Assembly (NCBI GenBank): GCA_044425555.1
Contig: JAWXVF010000039.1
Coordinates: 1-18,974, forward strand
Direction: 5' to 3'
Length of the DNA: 18,974 nt
Source: JAWXVE01 sp044425555
Lineage (GTDB): Bacteria > Bacillota > Clostridia > Lachnospirales > Lachnospiraceae
The number at the start of each line of letters is the position of its first letter. Within the stretch, counting starts at the first letter, position 1. Of the stretch, positions 1-7,743 are shown in pieces. The notes under the pieces are model-generated. The model saw only the letters and a list, made by a program, of their open reading frames with translations. It searched no databases and was not told the origin of the DNA. A program made the translations under genes and the position numbers.

Positions 1-37
1 GTTTCCTTCTGTGAAATATTCTATCATAGAAGCAGAC

Positions 38-47
38 TTCTTTCAAG
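38..47 (+). repeat. Direct repeat copy 1 in an antirepressor leader
   Basis: The ten bases TTCTTTCAAG occur here and again at 449-458. Both copies end exactly 25 nt before an ATG (73 and 484), and the stretch between, including an AGGAGAA ribosome site, also matches in part. I infer that the two leaders are homologous and belong to tandem antirepressor genes. Confidence 0.6.
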
Positions 48-72
48 CAAAATCGAAAAGGAGAATTGAAAG

Positions 73-201
73 ATGGAAAATTTAACAGTAATTAAACAAG
101 AAAAAGTATTTGAAAAAGAACTTGATTTTTTGCACGTGCTAAAGTATAATAATTGCAAGGGCAGAAAGAGAGGTGGAAAAAATGTCCCCACGAACAGGTA
201 G
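73..201 (+). pseudogene. Truncated N-terminus of a phage antirepressor
   Basis: This is a 42-codon reading frame behind a good AAAAGGAG ribosome site. Its first residues, MENLTVIKQEKVFEKEL, resemble the start of Bro/Ant-type phage antirepressors, which normally continue into a Bro-N domain of about 100 residues. After about 17 residues the resemblance stops. The frame then runs through sequence carrying the promoter and ribosome site of the next gene and ends inside that gene. The best reading is the 5' stub of an antirepressor whose body was deleted. It could still be translated as a short peptide, but I assign no function. The family guess rests on a short N-terminal match only. Confidence 0.45.
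122..150 (+). promoter_or_regulatory. Sigma-A promoter for the ribbon-helix-helix gene
   Basis: TTGATT at 122-127 and TATAAT at 145-150 are separated by exactly 17 nt. Transcription would start near 157, about 25 nt before the ATG at 182. The promoter lies inside the antirepressor stub, so the small regulator can be expressed on its own. Confidence 0.6.
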
Positions 202-358
202 ACCACCAAAGGAAAAACCTAGGAATATAAATTTGAACATAAGGATTTCTAAAGAAGAAGCAGAATTGATACAAAAATGTGCTGATGAATTAGAAAAGAC
301 TAGGACGGATATTATAATAGACGGTGTTAAATTGGTGGAGAAAAAAATAAAAAAATAA
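182..358 (+). CDS. Ribbon-helix-helix (Arc/CopG-like) DNA-binding protein
   Basis: This is a 58-residue basic protein opening with MSPRTGRPP, followed by a strand (about residues 16-22, NLNIRIS) and two helices (about 23-36 and 41-57). That matches small Arc/CopG-type repressors common in clostridial prophages, which bind operator DNA as dimers through the beta strand. I chose the ATG at 182 because AGAGGTGG sits 6-13 nt upstream; a GTG at 173 in frame is an alternative that would place the start inside that ribosome site. A sigma-A promoter lies just upstream. Placed between an antirepressor stub and an intact antirepressor, it is probably a phage repressor or accessory regulator. Its operator cannot be identified from this sequence. 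Confidence 0.75.
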   Translation: MSPRTGRPPKEKPRNINLNIRISKEEAELIQKCADELEKTRTDIIIDGVKLVEKKIKK

Positions 359-409
359 TGGCAATGCACACTTTGGACGGTATCGCATTACCATTAAAAA
401 CACAAAGGG

Positions 410-448
410 ATTGCCCTAAGGTAAATACATTATGCCACATTAGGCAAT
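410..448 (+). other. Stem-loop in the leader of the Bro antirepressor
   Basis: ATTGCCCTAA (410-419) pairs with TTAGGCAAT (440-448), with one bulged C and a 20-nt loop. There is no T-run after it, so it is not an obvious terminator. It lies 35 nt before the antirepressor ATG and ends just before the repeated leader at 449, so it could affect translation or RNA stability. Function is inferred only. Confidence 0.4.
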
Positions 449-458
449 TTCTTTCAAG
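449..458 (+). repeat. Direct repeat copy 2 in an antirepressor leader
   Basis: This is the second TTCTTTCAAG, again 25 nt before an ATG (484). By eye about 24 of the 35 bases before the ATG match the leader of the truncated gene at 73. Confidence 0.6.
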
Positions 459-483
459 TATAATTTGGAAGGAGAAAAAAATA

Positions 484-1371
484 ATGAATGAAATAATGAC
501 AATTAAAAACATAAGAGCATATGAAAAAGATGGGATGGCATATCTTAATGCTGAAGATGTAGCTAGAGGATTGGGTTTTACAACCGTAGCCACAAGTGGC
601 AACGAAGCTGTAAGATGGAAAAGGGTTAATGGGTATCTAAAAGATTTCAATTTTAACAAAGAAGTTACTAAAGAGGATTTTATCCCAGAAACTATATTTT
701 ATAGATTGTGCATGAAAGCTAAAAACGAAACAGCTGAAAAATTTCAAATTTTTATTAGTGAAGAAGTGATGCCTAGTATTAGAACAACAGGTTACTACCA
801 AGCCAAACCACCAATGCCAAAGAAACCGAAGAACCAAACCGTTCCAAGTATCAAAATGCATCAAGGGGAGCAGGTAGTAACCCTACGAGATATAGAAGCA
901 ATCATAGGAGTTGATAGAAGTGTATTAAGATGGTGCGTGCGAGGAGAAGGAAGCATCTTCGAAGAAGAGAAGGATTACTACTTTATTAAGAGTGGTAATC
1001 TACATAACTTCAAACGTGATAACAAAGAAACAAGGGCAACTGTAAACAGCCTAATCTTAATCACAAAAAGTGGTTGTGAAAAGTTCTGGACATTCTACGA
1101 TATGAAAGAAGTGGTGAAGATGTTTGAACAAATACAAGAAGTGAAGCAAGCACCCACCCAAGAGACAGAAGTAGAAATAGATCGAATTGCAGTACAAGAA
1201 AAAATTAAAGAAATAAGAAGAGCCATGACAGCCCTAGATTATAAATTAGAAGCTGAAACAGATTTTTGGGATATAGAGCACGTAAGAAGATATCAGTGGT
1301 TTGTAGAAAACAATGCAATGGATATAGGAAGACTTTGTATAGAACTAGGGAGGAAATTGCATACAAGATAA
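484..1371 (+). CDS. Bro-N family phage antirepressor
   Basis: This 295-residue protein has an N-terminal Bro-N domain (about residues 1-105), recognisable from the NAEDVARGLGF segment and from the closing SEEVMPSIRTTGYY. A second DNA-binding-like region follows (about 120-215, including VTLRDIEAIIGVDRSVLRW), possibly of the KilA/ORF6N type, and the C-terminal tail (about 225-295) is charged and probably helical. Proteins of this kind relieve phage repression during induction by binding repressor or DNA. The start is the ATG at 484, supported by GGAAGGAG about 9 nt upstream; the frame stays open back to 358 but that part shows no ribosome site or homology. A stem-loop and a repeated leader precede it. 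It is the only apparently intact regulator of the prophage remnant besides the small RHH protein. The second domain assignment is tentative. Confidence 0.8.
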   Translation: MNEIMTIKNIRAYEKDGMAYLNAEDVARGLGFTTVATSGNEAVRWKRVNGYLKDFNFNKEVTKEDFIPETIFYRLCMKAKNETAEKFQIFISEEVMPSIRTTGYYQAKPPMPKKPKNQTVPSIKMHQGEQVVTLRDIEAIIGVDRSVLRWCVRGEGSIFEEEKDYYFIKSGNLHNFKRDNKETRATVNSLILITKSGCEKFWTFYDMKEVVKMFEQIQEVKQAPTQETEVEIDRIAVQEKIKEIRRAMTALDYKLEAETDFWDIEHVRRYQWFVENNAMDIGRLCIELGRKLHTR

Positions 1372-1379
1372 ACGGCTAA

Positions 1380-1919
1380 AATACACACTGCCCTTTTTTC
1401 AGTCACGGTGGAAGTAATCCAGGAGCTGTATATAATGGTCGATTAGAAAAAGATGATGTATTAGCATTGACATTGGCGGTAGGAAAAATATTGGATTCTT
1501 ATGGGTTTGATGTACATTATACGAGAGTAGATGACATATATGAAACACCATATCAAAAAGCTCAAGAAGGAAATGCAGTTGGTGCAGATATTTTTGTATC
1601 CATACATCGTAATGCAAGTCCAATTCCTAATACGTATAGTGGAGTAGAAACACTTGTATATACTAATGCAGGATTACCAGCAGAATTGGCAAAAAATATT
1701 AATGCACAATTAGAGCGAGTAGGTTTTCGGAATTTGGGAGTGAATGAAAGACCGAATTTGATTGTATTAAATAGTACGAGAATGCCCGCAGTTTTAATAG
1801 AAGTAGGATTTTTGAATACGGATAGTGATAATGAATTATTTGATAGACAATTTAATGAGATTGCTTATGCAATTGCAGATGGAATAGCAAGCACAATCTA
1901 TCCAGAGAATTATTTATAA
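1380..1919 (+). pseudogene. N-acetylmuramoyl-L-alanine amidase (Amidase_3), 5' end missing
   Basis: The frame opens just after a TAA at 1377-1379 and has no start codon with a ribosome site. From 1401 it reads SHGGSNPGA, the beginning of an Amidase_3 domain just after the usual first beta strand. The three zinc-ligand positions are visible: His in HGG at 1404, Glu in NGRLEKDD, and His in VSIHRN. The catalytic-type Glu is in VLIEVGF. The first ATG (1467) lies past the first His and Glu, so a product from it should be inactive. Only about ten N-terminal residues and the start signals are lost. The break falls within about 30 nt of the antirepressor stop, which marks the prophage deletion junction. 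Peptidoglycan amidases of this family cut the bond between N-acetylmuramic acid and L-alanine. Confidence 0.7.
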
Positions 1920-1972
1920 ATACTGTAAGGCTAAATAAGATCAATAAAAGGAAATAGGAGAGAGAATCAACA

Positions 1973-2407
1973 GTGAAAGAAATATGGAGTTGGATACAAA
2001 TGGGTATTACAGGAATTGGTGGCTGGTTGGGCTGGTTTTTAGGAGAATCGGATACATTAGTATTTGCATTAATTGTATTTGTAGCTATTGATTATATAAC
2101 AGGATTAATGTGTGGAATTGTAAATGAAAATCTGTGTAGCGATGTGGGATTTCGAGGTATATTTCGAAAAATCATTATTTTTATGCTTGTAGGAATCGCA
2201 CATATGTTAGATGACCAAGTAATTGGAAGTGGTGGTATGTTAAGAAGTGCAGTGATATTTTTCTATTTATCTAATGAAGGAATCAGTATTTTAGAGAATG
2301 CAGGATATTTAGGATTGCCTATACCAAGTAAAGTAAGGAGAATTTTGGAGCAATTAAAGGATGAAGCAGAAGAAACAGAAAGTGATGAGGTAGAAGATGA
2401 AAATTAA
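1973..2407 (+). CDS. Phage holin (Cph1/TcdE-like, holin 4 family)
   Basis: This 144-residue membrane protein starts at GTG 1973, with AGGAGAG about 10-16 nt upstream. It has hydrophobic stretches near residues 8-25, 28-47, 65-85 and 88-105, a motif reading FVAIDYITGL that is typical of clostridial phage_holin_4 proteins, and an acidic tail (about 125-144). Such holins form membrane lesions that release endolysin; relatives such as TcdE also aid toxin release in Clostridioides. The stop overlaps the start of the amidase gene by 11 nt, the usual holin-endolysin arrangement with likely translational coupling. The gene looks intact, so the lysis pair may still work even though the rest of the phage is gone. 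Confidence 0.85.
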   Translation: MKEIWSWIQMGITGIGGWLGWFLGESDTLVFALIVFVAIDYITGLMCGIVNENLCSDVGFRGIFRKIIIFMLVGIAHMLDDQVIGSGGMLRSAVIFFYLSNEGISILENAGYLGLPIPSKVRRILEQLKDEAEETESDEVEDEN

Positions 2408-3101
2408 TATACACGCAGGGCATAACCCTGATGGAATGGTTGCTTGTGGAGCAATTGGTTTAATCAAAGAATCCACAGCTAATAGAGAAGTTTGTGCAGA
2501 AGTAATTAGACAATTACAGATACTTGGTCATATCACATATGATTGTACGGTAAATGATGGAACTTCTGTATCCAATGTATTAACGAAAATTGTAACTAAA
2601 TGTAATACCAATACGGTAGATTTAGATGTATCCATTCATTTTAATGCATTTGACGGATCAGCAAAAGGAACAGAAGTGTTAGTATATTCTACAACAAGTG
2701 CTTCTAATTCTTACGCAAGTGGAATTGTAACTGAAATTGCAAGCTTAGGATTTACTAATCGTGGTGTGAAAACAAGAACAGACTTGTATGTACTCAAAAA
2801 TACTAATGCACCAGCATTACTAGTAGAGTGTTGTTTTGTAGATAGTGTGGAAGATATATCACAATATGATTACAAAGTTATGGCAAGTGCTATTGTAAAA
2901 GGAATTACAGGAGAAGTAGTAGAAGATATAATGGAAACCAATAATAAAAATCTAGTGGAAACGGAAACGAATATAGATAATTCGACAATACAAACGTTAT
3001 ATCGAGTACAAGTGGGAGCTTATAGTAATAAGAGTAATGCACAAGGAATGGTAGAAAATTTACAAGAAGCAGGTTATGATGCGTTTATTACACAAGCATA
3101 A
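2397..3101 (+). CDS. Endolysin: Amidase_3 with short C-terminal SPOR-like segment
   Basis: This is a 234-residue N-acetylmuramoyl-L-alanine amidase. It starts with INIHAGHNPDG (first zinc His), has a Glu in the KESTANREV helix, DVSIHFN (second His) and LLVECCFVDS (catalytic-type Glu), covering about residues 1-175. A polar linker (about 176-200) leads to TLYRVQVGAYSNKSNA, the start of a SPOR-type peptidoglycan-binding domain. The SPOR part is only about 35 residues, roughly half the usual length, so binding may be weak or the 3' end may be trimmed. There is no signal peptide, as expected when a holin provides release. The ATG at 2397 lies inside the holin gene. The zinc-ligand spacing differs from that of the broken amidase upstream, so this is a separate paralogue rather than a duplicate. 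Confidence 0.85.
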   Translation: MKINIHAGHNPDGMVACGAIGLIKESTANREVCAEVIRQLQILGHITYDCTVNDGTSVSNVLTKIVTKCNTNTVDLDVSIHFNAFDGSAKGTEVLVYSTTSASNSYASGIVTEIASLGFTNRGVKTRTDLYVLKNTNAPALLVECCFVDSVEDISQYDYKVMASAIVKGITGEVVEDIMETNNKNLVETETNIDNSTIQTLYRVQVGAYSNKSNAQGMVENLQEAGYDAFITQA

Positions 3102-3154
3102 ATAATGAAATAGAAGATGATTGTTTATAATATAGTGTGAATGAGTAATAAGCA

Positions 3155-3194
3155 AGTATCCTATTTTCTAATTAAGAATAGAAAATGGGATACT
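3155..3194. terminator. Inverted repeat between convergent genes (bidirectional terminator)
   Basis: A 16-nt arm (3155-3170, AGTATCCTATTTTCTA) pairs with 3179-3194 (TAGAAAATGGGATACT) around an 8-nt loop; one pair is G-T. It lies between the lysis cassette on the + strand and the c-di-GMP gene on the - strand. No strong T-run follows on either side, so it may end transcription in both directions through stem strength alone. Confidence 0.6.
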
Positions 3195-3200
3195 ATAAAA

Positions 3201-6200
3201 CTAGTCATGTTGTTGACGAATTTGAGCAAAAGGTTTTGGTTCCGAGAAAAAATATCCCTGTGAATACTCAATGTTAAGCGAATTCACCATATCTTGTACT
3301 TCTAAATTTTCAACAAATTCAGCAATCAAATCAATATCTAATTGTTTTGCCATAGAGGCAATAGTAGAAATAATAATTTCATAATTCTTATTATGAGGAA
3401 TATCTTTAATAATTTGACCATCTATTTTGATGAAATCAGGTTTTATTTTTATTAATTCTAAAAGGTTAGAATAGCCAGAACCAAAATCATCCACTGCAAT
3501 TTTTGCACCATGAGAACGCAAAATGAGAACGAATTCTTCTAAATGTTCTGCACTATCAAAACATTCATCTTCTAAGATTTCAAATATGAGATTAGAAGGA
3601 TTTGGAAACTGATGCACTTGTTCTTTTAAAAATTCACGAATCTCTCTAGAGGTAATATCTAAAGAAGAAACATTTATAGATACAGTAGAATCAAAATCGG
3701 CAAAATCATGTAAAACTAGTTCTAACATAATTTTCGTAAGAGATGTGTACAGGCTATATTTTTTAGCAGTCTCTAAGAAAAAAATCGGTGCTAGAAGATT
3801 TCCACTTGAATCTTCGATACGCATAAAAGCTTCGTATGTATCAATCTCACAAGTTTCATTATTAAAGATACCTTGGTAATAAGGAATTACCTTTTTATGT
3901 GTGATAGCATGATTAACAATCTGTATTATCTCGATTTCTTGTTTGGTAACTTGATTGTGATCTTGCTCATCAGAACCAATTACAAAATGATCTTGAGAAG
4001 AATAATGTAATTGAAGTTGTCTATAAGCATGAGCTAATAATTGTGGATGGTCAGAAACCATTACAAATCTTGTAATAAAAGGGTGAATACCTAAGTCATA
4101 CTGAATAGATTTAAAATGCAATTCTAATTCAGACATATAACTAAGAAATTCATTGGCATTCATACGTTCATCGGCAGCAATTATTATGGTATCATAGTGC
4201 AATCCATAAAAGTGTAAAAGAACAGATAATTTTCGTTTCTTTACAAAGGAAGCATACAAAGAGGAACTTAATGTTTTAAATTGGGCTAAATAGGCAGAAT
4301 GCCCCATATATCCCATTAATAACTCGGCGTTGATAATTTTGATTAAACAAAGTTTGGTAAAGTTGAATTCACTATTATCTTTCTCGTACTTTACAACATT
4401 AGGCATATTTAAAGAAGAGTCAAAGTAAAGTGATTTTTGACCTTGCTTTTCAGAATTAATAATATTATCTAATAATTGTTGAACCTTTAGAGATTTCGTG
4501 TTTGTGTGTTTGCTTTCTAAAAAGTGTATTAAATCCTTATGTTGAGATTCAATACGACCCAATTCCGTAAAGACGGACATATTGAGTGTTAAAAGTGTAT
4601 TTGACTCAGCTAGACCTACTAACACATAGGAACTATTAAATACATTAGGAATGTTATGTTCATAACCAAACTCACTTAGAAGAAATACGCCACAAACATT
4701 CGCGTTTTTATAAGGTGCTAATTCCCAAGTAGAACAATTGTATAAAGATAATCTTCGAACAAGACAAGAATAAGCAAATAAAAACTCAACAGGTTCTCTT
4801 TGCAATTGATTACAGAGATTCTTACATTCTACTACACATTGCGAAGGAGAAGCGTAGCCAATTTGGAATGTAGTATTGGCAGGAAGCTTTGTAAAATATT
4901 GCGAAATAGCCTTGGTTTCGTGATTGTAATAAAGTACACGATTGGCATTATTCTCTAGTACGATTGGGAATCGCATAAAAGGGTCATTTAAAATAGCATC
5001 ATCAAAGTTCTTATATTTTATAGTATGATCAAAACCTAAATGGTCATGAAACCATGTAGTAGCAGGTTTTCCATCTATAGATACAATTTCACTGCCATTG
5101 GTTTCTGTAATGGTATAAGAAGAGGTGACAGGAATTGTAGAAGTATTTATCTGTGTAAAATGATGTATACGTTCTCCTACGATACCAATAAAGGATAATG
5201 CTCTGTGAAATACTTCTTGTGTATTAAAAAGAAATGGTTGTGCTAAAAAATCGCCTTGTCCACTTGCTAGCCCACCTGCAATAGCAATATTAGGCAACAG
5301 CTCTTTATATGCATTGATAAAATCATACGTATCGTTATAATGGTCACTAATTAAAACACGTATGAGTTGAGGTAATGTGTCTGGATATTGAGCTTTTAAC
5401 TCTTCGACTAGTTGTGTTGGTGTTTTATCAGCTAATGGAATACAACCAGCATATATAGTACTATGTTGATATTGTTCCACAATAATGGAAGTTCTATCGT
5501 CATACTGTTTCCCATTAAAAATAATAGTATTGGCACTAGCTCCAATAATCGTAGCTTGTGGGAGTAACTCTTGAATTTCTCTAGCCAATACCATTGCATC
5601 ATGTTCTCTTAAATTGGCAGTAAAAATCTGAACCAAAGATTTTACTTTTGGATTTAATTCAGCCAATTGATCTTTCAACTCTTGAAATGTTGAATAAAGG
5701 CAGTACATAGTAGTCATACCATCAGAGGTATCTAATAAGCGTTGCTTATAGTCTTGCTTAAAAGTATACATTTTTTCGTCAGATATATTTAATAGTTCCT
5801 CAGGACTTTCCCAATCCCAAGTATGAACATCTGTGATTCCGTAACTAATAGATAATTTATACTCTCGTTTAATGGATTCAACTTCTTCAAATATTTCATC
5901 CATTTTATGTTCAGCTACTTTTAGAGGACAATCTTTTAAAAGGAGAATAAATTCATCACCACCAATACGACAAACATCATCCAGATCACGTGTTTGTTGC
6001 TTTAGAATGTCTACAACGGTGCAGATATATTCATCACCTACTAAATGTCCATATTTATCATTAGCAGTTTTTAAATCGTTCAAATCTACCATCACAATAC
6101 AAAATTGCACTTGCTCTTCTAGGAGTTTTCCAATCTCATTAGTACAATAATGACGATTATAGGCACCTGTGAGTGCATCACGATAAGCAATTTTTGATAG

Positions 6201-6944
6201 TGTCTCATGTTCCATTTGCTTCTCAGTAATATCCTCAATGTAATGAACAATAGCTTCTTCATTTTGCCATCTCATAGGATAGCTATTAATGGAATAGTAA
6301 TTTTGAGTTTCACGATAGTGATAGATGAGATTCGTCATCTTATTCTCTGCAATAGTTTGTTCTAAATGCTTTTGTAAAATAGGAGTTTGAAACGTTTTTT
6401 CGTATTGCTGTTCGAATTTAGAAGCAGCCTTTTCTCCAAGCTTGTTATTATAGAGTACAGTGCCAGTAGCTTTGTTAATGACAAGAATCCAGTCCATATG
6501 GGCATTTAAAATAGAAATAAATACATTTACTAATTGCGTTTGATCAATGGCTTGCTGACTTAGCAAATGTTCTCGATCTTGTAACTGTTCCACCATAATA
6601 TTAAAGGACTCAGAAAACTCACCAAGAAAACTTACACGTTGTCCATAATCTCCACTAGCAACTTGTTTCGTCTGCCAAGTGAGATGCTTAAGAACAGCAT
6701 GAAGTTCTTTTAAATTACCTGCTAGGAAATTATGTCTATTAGGAATATTAGCATCGAAATCCCCATTACTAATATTTTGAGCAAAAAGACTAAAATCACC
6801 AATGGACTCAGAGATATAGAGAAGACCTTCTTCGATATCTTTGAGTTCTTTGGTTGGTCTCACAAAATTTTGTGGAGTGATCGGTTGATTTAAAACTATA
6901 TTCTTAATATATCCGAATAAAACTTGTAAATCTTGTTGATGCAT
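3201..6944 (-). CDS. PAS-GGDEF-FIST-EAL cyclic-di-GMP signalling protein
   Basis: This 1247-residue protein has no clear membrane segment and is probably cytoplasmic. Domains in order are a HAMP-like helical region (about 50-130), PAS (about 140-245), GGDEF diguanylate cyclase (about 248-400), FIST_N and FIST_C (about 437-770), a degenerate GGDEF-like region (about 862-995) and EAL phosphodiesterase (about 1004-1240). The cyclase motif GGDEF (328-332) is intact, with an RxxD inhibitory site (R319-D322) exactly five residues before it. The EAL domain keeps E1038 (as EAF), N1091, E1122, D1152/D1153, K1173, E1209 and Q1229, so synthesis and hydrolysis of c-di-GMP both look possible. FIST is a ligand-sensing domain. 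I chose the ATG at 6944 because AAAAAGGA lies 11 nt before it; a TTG at 6968 would add eight residues but has a weaker site. It probably shares a transcript with the V4R gene upstream. Confidence 0.85.
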   Translation of the reverse strand: MHQQDLQVLFGYIKNIVLNQPITPQNFVRPTKELKDIEEGLLYISESIGDFSLFAQNISNGDFDANIPNRHNFLAGNLKELHAVLKHLTWQTKQVASGDYGQRVSFLGEFSESFNIMVEQLQDREHLLSQQAIDQTQLVNVFISILNAHMDWILVINKATGTVLYNNKLGEKAASKFEQQYEKTFQTPILQKHLEQTIAENKMTNLIYHYRETQNYYSINSYPMRWQNEEAIVHYIEDITEKQMEHETLSKIAYRDALTGAYNRHYCTNEIGKLLEEQVQFCIVMVDLNDLKTANDKYGHLVGDEYICTVVDILKQQTRDLDDVCRIGGDEFILLLKDCPLKVAEHKMDEIFEEVESIKREYKLSISYGITDVHTWDWESPEELLNISDEKMYTFKQDYKQRLLDTSDGMTTMYCLYSTFQELKDQLAELNPKVKSLVQIFTANLREHDAMVLAREIQELLPQATIIGASANTIIFNGKQYDDRTSIIVEQYQHSTIYAGCIPLADKTPTQLVEELKAQYPDTLPQLIRVLISDHYNDTYDFINAYKELLPNIAIAGGLASGQGDFLAQPFLFNTQEVFHRALSFIGIVGERIHHFTQINTSTIPVTSSYTITETNGSEIVSIDGKPATTWFHDHLGFDHTIKYKNFDDAILNDPFMRFPIVLENNANRVLYYNHETKAISQYFTKLPANTTFQIGYASPSQCVVECKNLCNQLQREPVEFLFAYSCLVRRLSLYNCSTWELAPYKNANVCGVFLLSEFGYEHNIPNVFNSSYVLVGLAESNTLLTLNMSVFTELGRIESQHKDLIHFLESKHTNTKSLKVQQLLDNIINSEKQGQKSLYFDSSLNMPNVVKYEKDNSEFNFTKLCLIKIINAELLMGYMGHSAYLAQFKTLSSSLYASFVKKRKLSVLLHFYGLHYDTIIIAADERMNANEFLSYMSELELHFKSIQYDLGIHPFITRFVMVSDHPQLLAHAYRQLQLHYSSQDHFVIGSDEQDHNQVTKQEIEIIQIVNHAITHKKVIPYYQGIFNNETCEIDTYEAFMRIEDSSGNLLAPIFFLETAKKYSLYTSLTKIMLELVLHDFADFDSTVSINVSSLDITSREIREFLKEQVHQFPNPSNLIFEILEDECFDSAEHLEEFVLILRSHGAKIAVDDFGSGYSNLLELIKIKPDFIKIDGQIIKDIPHNKNYEIIISTIASMAKQLDIDLIAEFVENLEVQDMVNSLNIEYSQGYFFSEPKPFAQIRQQHD

Positions 6945-7038
6945 AATGGTTCGTATCCTTTTTCGCAATCTTTTTCATGAAAATTGGTTGAATGATTTAT
7001 AAATGTTAGATGTGAAGCACTCTAATTAAAAAACAATA

Positions 7039-7566
7039 TTATTTTACGATTGCTTCAAAACGGCATACTCTAGCACCAGTTGACCAACAATCCACTTCCG
7101 TTACAACGTAATTTTTCTTGGTATAAGTTTGAAGAATACCAGCTAAGAATCCTTCGTCATAATTACAAACAGTTTCTCCTGTAATTGGTAATCCAGAACA
7201 GTCTAAATCTTCAGCAATGGTTAGAATTGCTTTTCCAGTATCAAAGTTAAAGTCTTCTACACGTAAAACACCAATTTTTGTTTCTTCTAAGATTTTTTGT
7301 AATTCTGCCATAAAAGGATTAAAAGCCAAGGTTAAATCAAGCATTTGATTAGCAAATTCGATGCCTGCTACTTCACCAGCTTTACGGAAAATCTCTATGG
7401 TTTCCTCTGAACCATACTGTTTGATTAAAACATCTTTCATAGTAAATTGTAATAAACGATATACAAATACAGGCATATCCTCCCCAAGATTTCTTCGTCC
7501 TTTTTCAATATCTCCAATGGAATCCCAAGAAAAAGTAGTATCATTGATTTTGTCTAAAAAGTTCAT
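7039..7566 (-). CDS. V4R (4-vinyl reductase) domain sensor protein
   Basis: This is a 175-residue soluble protein. The C-terminal part (about 105-173) matches the V4R domain, with LTIAEDLDCSGLP and a closing TEVDCWSTGARVCRFEA. Cysteines at 123, 134, 160 and 168 could bind a metal or form part of a ligand pocket. V4R domains resemble the haem-NO-binding fold and are thought to bind small hydrophobic ligands; enzymatic vinyl reduction is not implied. The ATG at 7566 has a strong TTGGAGGA site about 10 nt upstream. It sits 94 nt before the c-di-GMP gene in the same direction with no visible terminator between, so I infer that it feeds an environmental signal to that enzyme. I found no confident promoter between it and the terminator at 7670-7710. 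Confidence 0.8.
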   Translation of the reverse strand: MNFLDKINDTTFSWDSIGDIEKGRRNLGEDMPVFVYRLLQFTMKDVLIKQYGSEETIEIFRKAGEVAGIEFANQMLDLTLAFNPFMAELQKILEETKIGVLRVEDFNFDTGKAILTIAEDLDCSGLPITGETVCNYDEGFLAGILQTYTKKNYVVTEVDCWSTGARVCRFEAIVK

Positions 7567-7669
7567 AAAGTGTGTTCCTCCAATTAACCCAAAGTGTGTG
7601 TATTGTGTAATGTTTGTTAAATATATGTAAAATGATACTTTATTTTATCACACAACTTTGCAAAAAACA

Positions 7670-7710
7670 AACAATTCATTAAGAAAATATAAAATTCTTA
7701 ATGAATTGTT
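7670..7710 (-). terminator. Intrinsic terminator after the CorC/HlyC-type gene
   Basis: A perfect 16-bp stem (AACAATTCATTAAGAA at 7670-7685 with TTCTTAATGAATTGTT at 7695-7710) has a 9-nt loop. On the - strand it is followed by TTGTTTTTTG. It ends the transcript of the gene at 7744-9036 and separates it from the V4R gene. A GTTTTT run on the + side could also stop antisense transcription. Confidence 0.85.
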
Positions 7711-7743
7711 GTTTTTACTTGTTTCATATGGGTTGAAAATAAT

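Noticed and set aside
358..483. N-terminal extension of the Bro antirepressor frame
   Set aside because: No ribosome site or homology; it contains the stem-loop and repeated leader, while ATG 484 has a good AAGGAG.
1380..1919. Intact second endolysin starting at ATG 1467
   Set aside because: That start drops the first zinc-binding His and the Glu ligand and has no convincing ribosome site, so a working amidase is unlikely.
5872..6150. Open frame on the + strand inside the c-di-GMP gene
   Set aside because: Ser/Thr-rich shadow of the well-supported GGDEF coding strand.
7361..7630. Open frame on the + strand opposite the V4R gene
   Set aside because: Antisense to a conserved domain, with no ribosome site and no family resemblance.
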